64,000 nucleotides of DNA, from NCBI GenBank assembly GCA_964017185.1, contig OZ024878.1:13773351-13837350 (forward strand), read 5' to 3'. Below the pieces are notes generated by a model. It saw only the letters and a list, made by a program, of their open reading frames with translations. It ran no database searches and had not been told where the DNA came from. Numbering within the stretch: the first letter of the stretch is position 1; every line of letters begins with the position of its first letter. The position numbers and the translations under genes were made by a program. Of this stretch, positions 18,801-23,900 are shown one piece after another. The stretch comes from Rugalucina vietnamica (Eukaryota; Mollusca; Bivalvia; Lucinida; Lucinidae).

Positions 18801-20822
18801 TAAACTCCAACTTTTTGATCCTGATGCCTAATTTTTGGAAAGCCCCATACTACAGGAAGAATCCATTATTTTGGGAAAGACCTCCTTTAAGGCCTTTAAC
18901 TCAAATTTTAAAAATCCTAGTGAGAAGTCTGTTTCATTCATGGTTATTGTTATTTTCATATAAGGTTTGGTGTTGTTTACCTTCAGGCCGAGGCTAGTTG
19001 GATAGTTACTTGGATGGGAAAGAGCTAGTCATCTTGCTCTTCATGTTCTATTGTTTTGTACTATACTTTCTCCACCCCCCCACCCCCCTTGTCTGGGTTG
19101 GGATTTTAAATCTAATTGTTGAATGTACATTCCTTCCTTTCTTAATTACACTTGAAGATGGGTGGGTGCGCATGCACACATAGCTAAATTCAAAATTTAG
19201 CCACCCACCCCACACCTGAGGTGATGATCAGAAATTGATCGACTCAGTATCTGAAGAGACATACATCAGGAAAACATCTCCGTGCAATTATTACCCCTCT
19301 AAACCCCACTTTTATACAGTGAAACTGGGGTATGCAGGGGTATACCTATTTTCTTATTTTTGCTCCAAAACATAGATTGTAGGTACTCGTTAGAACCGCC
19401 TCGCCGAGGCGGTTCTAACGTGTACCCTCAATCTATGTTTTGAGCAAAAATAAGAAAAATATCAAAATTTTTCAGCTGAAAATTTTCAATTTATAAAGCT
19501 CAAAAAATCTCTGTATAGTCTAAACGATGTGGTAATGGGAAGTATCCAAAGGCTTCTTTCTTTTCCGTCAACATAAATATTTTGTACTATCAAGTCAATA
19601 TTAAATTCAAGAGAGCGGCAATTATAATTATTTCATTTGTGGCTTGAAGGCCATGACTGTACCCTCGAACTCTTCTGAATATAGAATCTGTTTTCTCATC
19701 ATTGGTGGTGAAAGGAGCATCTCGTTTCACGCTACTTGGAGGAATCCATCGCTGTGTTACAACTGGGCTAGAGAGGTTTCTCTCATCCCTGAAATACACA
19801 AGTCAGTTGAGTTTGTAATTGTTGTAATGTTACAGTAAATGATGTAAAATTCATTATCAAAATTGTTTTATGGGGGTTACATTCGGGGATTTTCTTCGGG
19901 TGTCTCAGGGGCTGAAATAAGGCCCCATTTCCAAGGATATTTTGGTGACTTTTTGCCCAATCTGGAGGAAAAATATCCCAATCACAGCTGAAGATAATTT
20001 TCAACAGTTCTCTACCTTGTAAAAAAAAAATTAAAATCTGCTGTTTGAAATGATCTTTAACTTTGATTCATGTTTATACATGTTATACATGTATTATTTA
20101 ATAATTATAAACAAGTAACCTCAAGTAACTTTGGACGTGTAACGGGGTAGTCTCCCTTGGAAATATGCAAATTTCAAACTCGAAACTTTGTGATTCGAGT
20201 AAGTGTTAGGTATATAGCGCAGTAAACCACCCTTGGTGGATGAGCATGCTTTTCCACCGACAGGGTTTGCTGTGGCTCGGCTCGGCTGCACGTTACATTT
20301 GGTGGCAGCGGTGGGATTATGACAACCGCCAGACAGGGGTTGCCTTACCCATGTAGTCCTCAGGCCAAGACTCGGGACGAGTCTTCTCGGAGGGGGAAGT
20401 AATGCAACGGGATAGCTTCGCTTGGAAATATGCAAATTTCAAACTCGAAACTTTGTGATTCGAGTAAGTGTTAGGTATATAGCGCAGTAAACCACCCTTG
20501 GTGGATGAGCATGCTTTTCCACCGACGGGGTTTGCTGTGACTTTGGCTCGGCCGTTCGTTACAGACGTTTTGAAAATTTCCCAAGTTCAGGGCGTATGTT
20601 GATAATCTATCTATCTATCTTCATATACTGCCATAATTTTCCCATCAGAAAGGCCCAAGGGCCCCTTCCCATTATTGCCAAAAATCCCTGAGAAATTAAT
20701 TTATGCAAAATGACTTCATCCAAATCTTGAGATTCTGAATGATGCACAAAATGTTTAAGACTTACCGTCCCCCTGCGTGTGGAGAAGCACCACCCAGGTT
20801 ATTCTTTCCGTCCAGAATGTTG
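829..20822 (-). CDS. EIF4G2: eIF4G2 (DAP5/NAT1/p97) translation initiation factor, 18 coding blocks
   Basis: Encodes the eIF4G-related factor DAP5/NAT1, a cytosolic scaffold that supports cap- or IRES-dependent initiation with eIF4A and eIF3 but lacks the eIF4E-binding N-terminus (family knowledge). Eighteen minus-strand blocks, all with GT/AG borders and compatible phases, join into 938 open residues (human protein about 907). In order: MIF4G about residues 54-280 (FRRVRGILNKLSPEKFDKL, FRRLLLNKCQDEFENR, MLGNIKFIGELGKLEML, DLECLCQIM); a Gly/Gln/Pro-rich linker about 300-490; MA3 about 575-700; W2 about 750-930, ending in the acidic tail WLTWLEEAEEESEEED. The stop is TGA at 829-831. Blocks 2-18 are secure from continuous family similarity. 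The first block is tentative and no in-frame ATG precedes it; vertebrate DAP5 starts at GUG, so a non-AUG start or an unseen 5' exon is possible. Introns are packed with mobile elements. Confidence 0.95.
1286..1407 (-). CDS. EIF4G2: eIF4G2 exon 17
   Basis: 122 nt: two bases complete a Gly codon, then 40 codons MLLRLFMDFYDMEIVEEEVF through GKGKALFQ (W2 domain). Donor gtagctc, acceptor 'ttccag'. A second, partial copy of this exon lies upstream at about 1468-1576. Confidence 0.95.
1468..1576 (-). pseudogene. Partial duplicate of eIF4G2 exon 17
   Basis: Reads MLLRLFMDFYDMEIVEEEVF again, followed by FKWKEEVYEYPG. Compared with the live exon it has synonymous changes, an in-frame 3-base loss (VND to VY) and no GKGKALFQ end; it breaks off into TAATAATG-type simple sequence. 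The acceptor side is kept (tctag before the exon), and homology runs about 10 bases into the intron. A GT at the broken end (gtaata) would leave phase 1, compatible with the downstream live exon, so optional inclusion is conceivable. More likely it is a decaying tandem duplicate. Confidence 0.85.
1850..1946 (-). CDS. EIF4G2: eIF4G2 exon 16
   Basis: 97 nt, phase 0 in, phase 1 out: GVLQLLVNDRPDLQMHCLYA through CHTNQFPK plus the first base of Gly. Part of the W2 domain; donor gtaagaac, acceptor ttgacag. Confidence 0.95.
2439..2547 (-). CDS. EIF4G2: eIF4G2 exon 15
   Basis: 109 nt: one base completes Cys, then VLRYVTSESTLCNDTITSNP through KQLLDKMK. Donor gtaggcat, acceptor tttcag. The poorly conserved middle matches the variable human stretch between ISSE and KEQLEQEKQLL. 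Confidence 0.92.
2957..3196. mobile_element. FB2 foldback element, copy 1 (intron 14)
   Basis: Ends 'ccgaggttagaaaactttt' and 'agttttataacctctggg' form terminal inverted repeats with nested AGCTGAG/CTCAGCT palindromes. An almost perfect central palindrome lies around 3012-3075 (atcctgctcataaatg... mirrored). No coding capacity. Confidence 0.85.
3219..3423 (-). CDS. EIF4G2: eIF4G2 exon 14
   Basis: 205 nt: two bases complete Glu, then VDRSKERMMEILEERGLSFM through HHTSGFINILTT, with two bases left over. Start of the W2 domain; donor gtaagtatg, acceptor ttttttccag. Confidence 0.95.
3811..3970. mobile_element. FB1 foldback MITE, copy 1, internally shortened
   Basis: Begins gagctgcatcatgagaaaac and ends ctcgcattgcaactcat, with the family's 'cagatcagct' and 'caggccggtttgtg' segments but without the second half of the central hairpin. 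Its right end is 8 bases from the donor of exon 13. Confidence 0.75.
3979..4237 (-). CDS. EIF4G2: eIF4G2 exon 13
   Basis: 259 nt, phase 0 in, phase 1 out: GFKAVLDQMSDLEADVPLVK, SYVARFAAYAV and so on to ESKMDLQIMLP. Second half of the MA3 domain and the linker to W2. Donor gtatgata, acceptor gttccag. It is bracketed by FB1 8 bases from the donor and CT4 8 bases from the acceptor. Confidence 0.95.
4246..5845. mobile_element. CT4 composite element, copy I (intron 12)
   Basis: Left end 'cctgtaaacgctcacctgag' and right end 'ggctcaggtgagct' are inverted repeats. Inside are two monomers of about 458 bp, each with 'gaagggtttttaccatata', 'gggcatggcggccatct' and a TTGACCTTG...AGGTCAAGGTCA segment. Before the right end is a GACG-rich stretch (cggacagacggacgacgacg) and 'ccggatcatggccatcct'. 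Interrupted by a separate insertion at 4753-5280. Confidence 0.85.
4753..5280. mobile_element. 528-bp inverted-repeat insertion in CT4
   Basis: Starts CAGGCTGCCCAGTGC and ends with its exact reverse complement. It is flanked by direct 6-bp copies of gagaag (4747-4752 and 5281-5286), and the CT4 sequence resumes exactly after it. The interior is AT-rich with repeated 'aaaataggaa'. No long reading frame; superfamily not assigned. Confidence 0.85.
5846..6229. other. Intron 12 remainder, no feature seen
   Basis: AT-rich intron sequence between CT4 and exon 12. No repeat family or coding similarity was recognised. Confidence 0.6.
6230..6718 (-). CDS. EIF4G2: eIF4G2 exon 12
   Basis: 163 codons, phase 0 both sides: QEEINLRPNRNYTTALRPSV through SKEDVQKVAKNMAEEYLV to STTFMD. 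Contains the linker and the first half of MA3. Donor gtaagttgt. The acceptor is a tandem CAGCAG (6716-6721 on plus): using the second AG would drop one Gln and start at 6715. Confidence 0.95.
7061..7218 (-). CDS. EIF4G2: eIF4G2 exon 11, polyglutamine linker
   Basis: 158 nt: two bases complete Thr, then TLPPRLARL, ten Gln, ALSPQQAIMMQVDGQMPIPM through PPNLNK. A low-complexity, non-conserved linker between MIF4G and MA3. The Gln run is encoded by mixed CAG/CAA. Donor gtattgtg, acceptor ttttcag. Confidence 0.9.
7750..8022 (-). CDS. EIF4G2: eIF4G2 exon 10
   Basis: 273 nt: two bases complete Ala, then GSTLGTGPGVIQVDGYVPTY through QNSFQQQKNK plus one base. The GTGPGVIQ match to the human linker anchors the exon; the rest is a Gln/Ser/Pro/Gly-rich disordered linker. 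Donor gtaagctta, acceptor atttcag. Confidence 0.92.
8265..9064. mobile_element. FB2 foldback, copy 2, split by an insertion
   Basis: Left part 8265-8420 (cccgaggttataaaactttt and the central palindrome taaaatgccaacaatg...). Right part 8972-9064 (gggctatttcagtatttaag ... ataacctcaggg). The stretch between is foreign. Confidence 0.75.
8421..8971. repeat. Insertion with a 70-bp-arm hairpin inside FB2 copy 2
   Basis: Contains repeated 'cactgatatcaaa' units at about 8420-8550 and a hairpin with arms at 8817-8893 and 8900-8970 (ggtgaataccaaatat / atatgtttggtattcacc; cactcgtgaaaat in the loop). No coding similarity. Confidence 0.6.
9167..9305 (-). CDS. EIF4G2: eIF4G2 exon 9
   Basis: 139 nt, phase 0 in, phase 1 out: ESGMFIPQQGRIGGGRSTMN through DFFGMPSNGMM. 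Corresponds to the human DLGVFIPAPM...DMFGQMPGS linker after MIF4G. Donor gtgagtgg, acceptor tttcag. Confidence 0.93.
9412..9435. repeat. Poly-T run
   Basis: An uninterrupted T tract of about 24 bases in intron 8. Confidence 0.9.
9538..9715. mobile_element. 178-bp MITE with CAGTGAT inverted ends
   Basis: Starts CAGTGATGGAAATTAG and ends with its near reverse complement CTAATTTCGATCACTG. Flanked by 6-bp direct repeats aaagtt (9532-9537 and 9716-9721). The interior holds 'actagcccg' motifs in both orientations. It shares the CAG start and 6-bp duplication with the insertion at 4753-5280. Confidence 0.8.
9880..9995. repeat. Small foldback
   Basis: Arms 'cagagtaccaacaa' and 'ttgttggtactcgg', flanked by C- and G-runs and by aacattg/caatgtt, so the hairpin stem extends to about 40 bases. 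Confidence 0.6.
9996..11724. other. Intron 8 sequence, no gene seen
   Basis: AT-rich intron sequence with tacatgta motifs. A weak, decayed FB1-like stretch may lie at about 10885-11010 (ccatgagaaaatg...cagatcagctttg). Nothing else was recognised. Confidence 0.5.
11725..11951. mobile_element. FB1 MITE, copy 2
   Basis: gaagcgccatgagaaaacc ... cgtcgcggctcat ends; 'ggcgcagatgag' and 'gctgatcagcgcctttgt' form the central hairpin, of which only the TGCACAGC side is intact. Immediately followed by MLE1. Confidence 0.85.
11959..13910. mobile_element. MLE1, mariner-like non-autonomous element, about 1.95 kb (with nested MLE2)
   Basis: TA-flanked. Left end 'aggtcattcaaaaagtaatg', right end 'cattacttattgaatgaccc' (inverted; the left tip is mutated). 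No transposase frame. Contains several GTTGC-N3-GCAAC palindromes (12105, 12305, 12364, 13753) and MLE2 inserted at a TA. Confidence 0.8.
12455..13474. mobile_element. MLE2, mariner-like element of 1,020 bp nested in MLE1
   Basis: Flanked by TA on both sides. Ends cgaggggaaagcaaaaagtt and its reverse complement; the inverted repeats are about 33 bp and nearly perfect. Interior segments 12560-12665 and 12778-12880 are diverged direct repeats (both with 'ggcaaatt/gacaaatt' and 'gacgttaa'). No coding sequence. Confidence 0.85.
13942..14013 (-). CDS. EIF4G2: eIF4G2 exon 8
   Basis: 24 codons, phase 0: WKSRREAWDLGPKTITQIRQ EAAD. Matches human HHWVPRKAFLDNGPKTINQIRQD at the end of MIF4G. Donor gtaagctg, acceptor atttcag. 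Confidence 0.95.
14323..14538. mobile_element. FB1 MITE, copy 3
   Basis: gagccaccccatgggaaaacc ... cccacgaggcggctca ends; central 'gcagatcagtgatctgcg' is a short palindrome that has lost the longer loop. Ends 27 bases before the donor of exon 7. Confidence 0.9.
14566..14676 (-). CDS. EIF4G2: eIF4G2 exon 7
   Basis: 37 codons, phase 0: AWMDKYFSRIKVFMGTEELP SRIRFMLQDVIDLRESK. The SRIRFMLQD motif is a hallmark of the MIF4G C-terminal helices. Donor gtaggat, acceptor tttccag. Confidence 0.95.
15146..15301 (+). mobile_element. S2, tRNA-derived SINE
   Basis: tRNA-like head gaagcctccatggtgcagtg with an A-box-like TGGTGCAGTGG and B-box GGTTCGATTCC, followed by 'ctgtcggatggggctataaa' and the tail 'gggacgttaaaccccaatca'. 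A short direct repeat tgcagca flanks it (15139-15145 and 15302-15308). Not a working tRNA: no anticodon stem-loop could be read. Confidence 0.8.
15537..15706 (-). CDS. EIF4G2: eIF4G2 exon 6
   Basis: 170 nt: two bases complete Gly, then ELGKLEMLHEGILHRCIKQL through DLECLCQIMTTVGQRLDTPK AK. MIF4G core; donor gtaaggg, acceptor tttcccag. Confidence 0.96.
15938..16014 (-). pseudogene. Partial duplicate of the 3' half of eIF4G2 exon 5
   Basis: About 77 bases repeat the exon end (AAAATGCT.GGCAACAT.AAGTTCATTG) together with the donor gtgagttatgcccc. A single-base loss (GAACTGAGCAG for GAACTGGAGCAG) shifts the frame, and the 5' half with the acceptor is absent. It lies between exon 5 and exon 6, so its intact donor sequence could act as a decoy. 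Confidence 0.85.
16072..16228 (-). CDS. EIF4G2: eIF4G2 exon 5
   Basis: 157 nt, phase 0 in, phase 1 out: TFRRLLLNKCQDEFENRSKT through EEELEQRFIAKSKMLGNIKF I. MIF4G core; donor gtgagttatg, acceptor gtttcag. Confidence 0.96.
16573..16683 (-). CDS. EIF4G2: eIF4G2 exon 4
   Basis: 37 codons, phase 0: IFDKALDEPRYSSMYAKLCH QLCREAPNFEPESSNIS. Matches human VDKALEEPKYSSLYAQLCLRL. Donor gtaagtac, acceptor cttgcag. Confidence 0.96.
16765..17907. mobile_element. SAT168 element: inverted-repeat ends around a six-unit satellite
   Basis: Left end about gagctgtcgcagg...gtagctcgcctgacttgtgc, right end tgcacttcgtgcaggcgagct (inverted). Before the right end lies an alternating GACGCGGACG...ACACGTACACG stretch. 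The layout (inverted ends, internal tandem monomers, GACG tract) parallels CT4 although the monomers are unrelated. It lies in intron 3. Confidence 0.75.
16837..17815. repeat. SAT168 tandem array, six units of 167-169 bp
   Basis: The motif GACCTTGACCTCAAGGTCAC begins at 16837, 17004, 17171, 17339, 17507 and 17676. Units are about 95% alike. Each carries TGACCTTGA-CC-TCAAGGTCA, an inverted repeat of the extended nuclear-receptor half-site TCAAGGTCA. Confidence 0.95.
17934..18158. mobile_element. FB1 MITE, copy 4
   Basis: gagccgcctcgtgggaatacc ... catgaggcggctcat. Central palindrome of the TTTGCGGTTACCGCGAA type, flanked by gatcagc/gctgatc and caaaggc/gcctttg. Confidence 0.92.
18163..18256. 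repeat. Second copy of the 16693-16763 segment
   Basis: 'tgaaaatgccatcctacaat...gacaaaataat' and 'atgataaactttaaat' repeat the sequence on the two sides of the SAT168 element (16693-16763 and 17916-17932). This indicates a local tandem duplication older than the SAT168 and FB1 insertions. Confidence 0.7.
18562..18664 (-). CDS. EIF4G2: eIF4G2 exon 3
   Basis: 103 nt: one base completes Gly, then ILNKLSPEKFDKLSLELLNV GIDSQVILKGIILL. First helices of MIF4G. Donor gtaagttgc, acceptor tctttcag. Confidence 0.96.
19270..19522. mobile_element. FB3 foldback, copy 1
   Basis: aacatctccgtgcaat ... aaccccacttttata ... central perfect palindrome cgttagaaccgcctcg/cgaggcggttctaacg, flanked by acatagattgtaggtac / gtaccctcaatctatgt. 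Intron 2. Confidence 0.85.
19663..19788 (-). CDS. EIF4G2: eIF4G2 exon 2
   Basis: 126 nt, phase 2 in, phase 2 out: DERNLSSPVVTQRWIPPSSV KRDAPFTTNDEKTDSIFRRV RG. Matches human QKWIPARSTRRD...RHDAIFRKVRG. Donor gtacagtc, acceptor gtatttcag. Confidence 0.93.
20138..20297 (+). repeat. TRIM 5' LTR
   Basis: 160 bp, TG...CA bounded. Shares 'cttggaaatatgcaaattt' and the stretch through 'cttggtggatgagcatgc' with the 3' LTR. Confidence 0.88.
20403..20563 (+). repeat. TRIM 3' LTR
   Basis: 161 bp. Differs from the 5' LTR mainly at both edges (tgcaacgggatagcttcg; gactttggctcggccgttcg), while the middle about 110 bp is almost identical. Confidence 0.88.
20766..20822 (-). CDS. EIF4G2: eIF4G2 exon 1 as far as seen (tentative)
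   Basis: The donor ggacg|gtaagtctt is strong and its phase fits exon 2. The open frame NILDGKNNLGGASPHAGGR is Gly/Ser-rich like the human N-terminus (GGGGSRGAPQHYPK). The upstream limit is uncertain: acceptor ccaaccag at 20823-20825 keeps the frame open, whereas the better pyrimidine tract ending ggccag further upstream would bring in a TGA. No ATG in frame. Confidence 0.55.
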
Positions 20823-21055
20823 CTGGTTGGGTACAATCAACTGGCCACAGAAAGGACAGGACACAAACACAAGAAAAAAAATCTGTCTTCCTAAACACCA
20901 CTCAGAATCTGAAACAAAAATTGAAGTCTTCAACTTGTACAGTGGTGCACAATTTCATAGATATTGTCAAGCTAATTCATCTTTCAATCCCTGAAACAAA
21001 TTCTTCAATTCAAGAAACAAACAACAGTAATGATAGACAAGCCTTCCTAAAATGA

Positions 21056-22394
21056 TTCATTTGAAAGCCAAACCTGTCAAAATATTTCAGACAAAGGAAC
21101 GATAAAAATTAAGAAATTTTGTGAAAAGAACGCAAACCCTTGCTATAAAACTAATTGTGGAAATTAAATTATTACTTTAACGCATTATTTTTCCTGAAAG
21201 TATATCTATGTGTCCATTAAATCTCTCATATGAAATAATTTTTACCAAAAATTGTGCGAGAACATGGAAAATCAGCTTGTGAAATTGAACACTTCCGGTG
21301 AATGATGGGAAATAATTTTCATAAATTATTTTTTTTTTTTTATTTTATTTTCTTATTTTTGCTAAATTCATTTATAAATCTAGGATTCGTTTCATTTTTA
21401 TTTTTACAAAAATCAAAATAGTCAAACATAGGTTATAAAAAAAATAAGGGGTGGTGTATGAAAGCCCGTGCCGAGCCGAACATTTTTGAGGTGACCGCCC
21501 ATCACCATTATCACCACGATCTGTAGAGGTTTACAGAAAATAAGACAAAGTGGGTAGGTGGCTAGGTAGGTAGGTAGTTGCGAGATCCCACTCCGCTATA
21601 CAGTCGGGATGCGTAGCCAAGGCGCAATGATATAATCAAAATCGTAGCAACCAAAAAACGTTCGAAAATTAAGCCACCCACTTTGAACCGAGAGACAGGG
21701 CCTGAAGTAATTCCATTCGCGTGTAACAAAGACGAAACTGACTTTCATCAAACACGCAGCCCATTTTTAGCAATGCTATATCCGCCCTATGAAGCTGCTT
21801 TGTTGTCATGACAGTTTGTCGGCGCATTGATTTAGGGGATTTTCCTTCGCGACTCAACTGTCGAAAATGTCAGTCGTGTTAAATCGTTTATTTAACGAGT
21901 ATTTGATTTTCTCCCGTGTCGAGGCCCATATTTTCTGAAAATTTAATCTTTTGTGAGAATATTGATGTATGAATCACGATATGATCGGTGTGAACAAATT
22001 TTTGTTCTAAAAAAGAAAATTGGTACTGACGATGAGAATGGCGTTTATGCCCCAAAATTAGGCTCAAATTGGTTGAACTTTTATGAAAAAATGTCAGCAT
22101 AATCGCTATTAATCCGTCAAATACGGTTCTTTTCAACTGATGCTATATAAAACATTGTCACTTTCATTCAGATTTCAATTTTATCGAGAAATATTTGAGA
22201 AAAGGAAAGCCAAATTGGAAATTGTCGGAGTTTGATACTATTTTTAGAACACAAGTAAAAGCTTTGAGGAAAATATCAATGTTGAAAAAGGTAGCAAAGC
22301 TGCTAGAGATTGTCGGTAGATCCTATATAGAGGACAATATGTTAGACTGACACATTTATCATCATTTTCTTTTTATTTTGTACTGAGTTGATAA
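21056..22394. other. Upstream of the last recognised eIF4G2 exon; no gene seen
   Basis: About 21440-21870 is richer in CpG than its surroundings and could hold a 5' exon or promoter. No start codon with a usable splice donor could be joined to the gene. The tggctaggtaggtaggtag run at 21550-21580 is simple sequence. Confidence 0.4.
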
Positions 22395-22857
22395 ATATAT
22401 GATCTGACTATTACCTTAGGCAAACATATAAATCCAAGCCTCAGGCCATGGAGGTTCTGATTTAACCTCCATGCTCAGGCTCAGGAACTGTGTAATGGCT
22501 TGTGAGTTGCTCAATGCCACAACTTTTATGGCACTGTCTGTTGTCAATGACCTCAAGGTGATTATGCCCCCTTCCCTGCGATTCTCTATGTACTTATCAT
22601 TTTTGGAAATGGTTGAGGGACACCAGAGCATAGATATGCTGAATCATAGATATGGTGAATGCTCACCTAGTAAGCCTAAAGGCTCAGATGAGGTAAATAT
22701 GTTCAATAATTGTCACACTATTATGACTGATATTGTCCAGTCAGTGCTTCTAGAAACCAAGCTTGTGTCATTTTCTAATACATGTAGTTTGATTTGTTGT
22801 TTTCAGTCTGGCAGTAAACATATGAGGCTGTGTCAAGAATCTCAAATGATCAGCCCA
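22395..22857. repeat. Decayed CT4-like fragment
   Basis: Contains 'gcccccttccctgcgattc' and near 22655-22698 'gctcacctagtaagcctaaa', resembling the CT4 end 'ctcaccttgtgagcctaac'. Open frames here are not conserved genes. Confidence 0.4.
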
Positions 22858-23108
22858 GGCCCTGAGGCTATAAAACGTTTTTCAAGCTCAGCTTAGGTGA
22901 GCATAAAATTTCAACTGCTTATAAATGTTGAAATGGTCAAAAAATGTGGAAAATTCAGGTTCAAAACTCATAGAGAAAAACTAGTAATTTATCCTGCTAA
23001 TAAATATAAAAATGCCATGGCATTTTGTTGGCATTTTAACATTTATGAGCAGGATAAATTTTAGTCTCAGCTGAGTTGTGCATGAAAGAAGTTTTATAAC
23101 CTCGGGCC
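22858..23108. mobile_element. FB2 foldback, copy 3
   Basis: ggccctgaggctataaaacg ... agttttataacctcgggcc ends. Contains 'tttatcctgctaataaat' / 'aacatttatgagcaggataa' arms around a short loop. Confidence 0.85.
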
Positions 23109-23900
23109 ACCAGTCATATACATGTGATGAGTTTAAGATGCATCAGAGATTGTTTCTTTCATTTCATGGAGCCATTTGAAAAACGTATATAGAATGTAGA
23201 TTTAAGAAAATCATTGGAAGTATCACATGTATAAAGTATTTCATTTGTGATTATTAATTCCGACGTACACACTACTGATCGAACTGTAATGAGTACTGGG
23301 CTCAAAAATTTACAGAACATTTCCTTGTATTCTTCAACTTCATGTATGTAGAAACCTTCTCTGTTTGTAAAACCAGGCTATAAGGTGTTGTGTGAATCTG
23401 GCTTGGTTGTGGCGTCATAAACTTTGATGAATTAATATATGCATGAAACTTCTATGGTTTAAACTTTTAATTCTGTACATGTATGTAAACAACATATAAC
23501 AAGACAAACAAAGCATTATAAACAATAATTGCATATTATTCAGAAGGAAAACTTTCTTTGTGTGTAGCTCTGCCTGTGATCAATGTTTTTGACATAAAAC
23601 ATGCGCAGATCCAGAAAATTTTCTCAGGGGTGTCCAAATTCCCAGAAGGGGTCTGACGGAAAATTTCAACATGGCAAAAACTAATAATCTGGCAATTCTA
23701 GGGGGGGGGGGGGACCCCCTGTCCACCCTCTGAATACGCCCATGTTAAATATCGGTCAATTTCTACAACAACGAAGCTCAGCTTTCCATACTTAAACTGG
23801 TTCATAACAAAAGACTTCTGGATTTCTGAGTTGGCAAGAAAGTATAATAAAAACACATTTCCTTTTATTTCTCAAGTCAGCTGTGAGCATAAAATAAACC
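23109..23900. other. Intergenic, no gene seen
   Basis: AT-rich single-copy-looking sequence with a run of 13 G at 23701-23713. Nothing recognised. Confidence 0.6.

Larger units (their letters stand above)
20138..20563 (+). mobile_element. TRIM (miniature LTR retrotransposon)
   Basis: Two direct repeats, 20138-20297 (TGTAACGGGG...CGTTACA) and 20403-20563 (TGCAACGGGA...CGTTACA), are LTRs of 160-161 bp, about 90% alike. Two bases after LTR1 is TGGTGGCAGCGGTGGGAT, complementary over 18 bases to the 3' end of a tRNA-Leu including CCA. A purine run ggagggggaag precedes LTR2. The 4-bp target duplication is gacg (20134-20137 and 20564-20567). The internal region is only about 105 bp and codes for nothing; an autonomous LTR element elsewhere must have supplied the enzymes. 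Confidence 0.9.

Noticed and set aside
20121-20435. 104-residue minus-strand frame
   Set aside because: Lies across the TRIM LTR and primer site; no family similarity.
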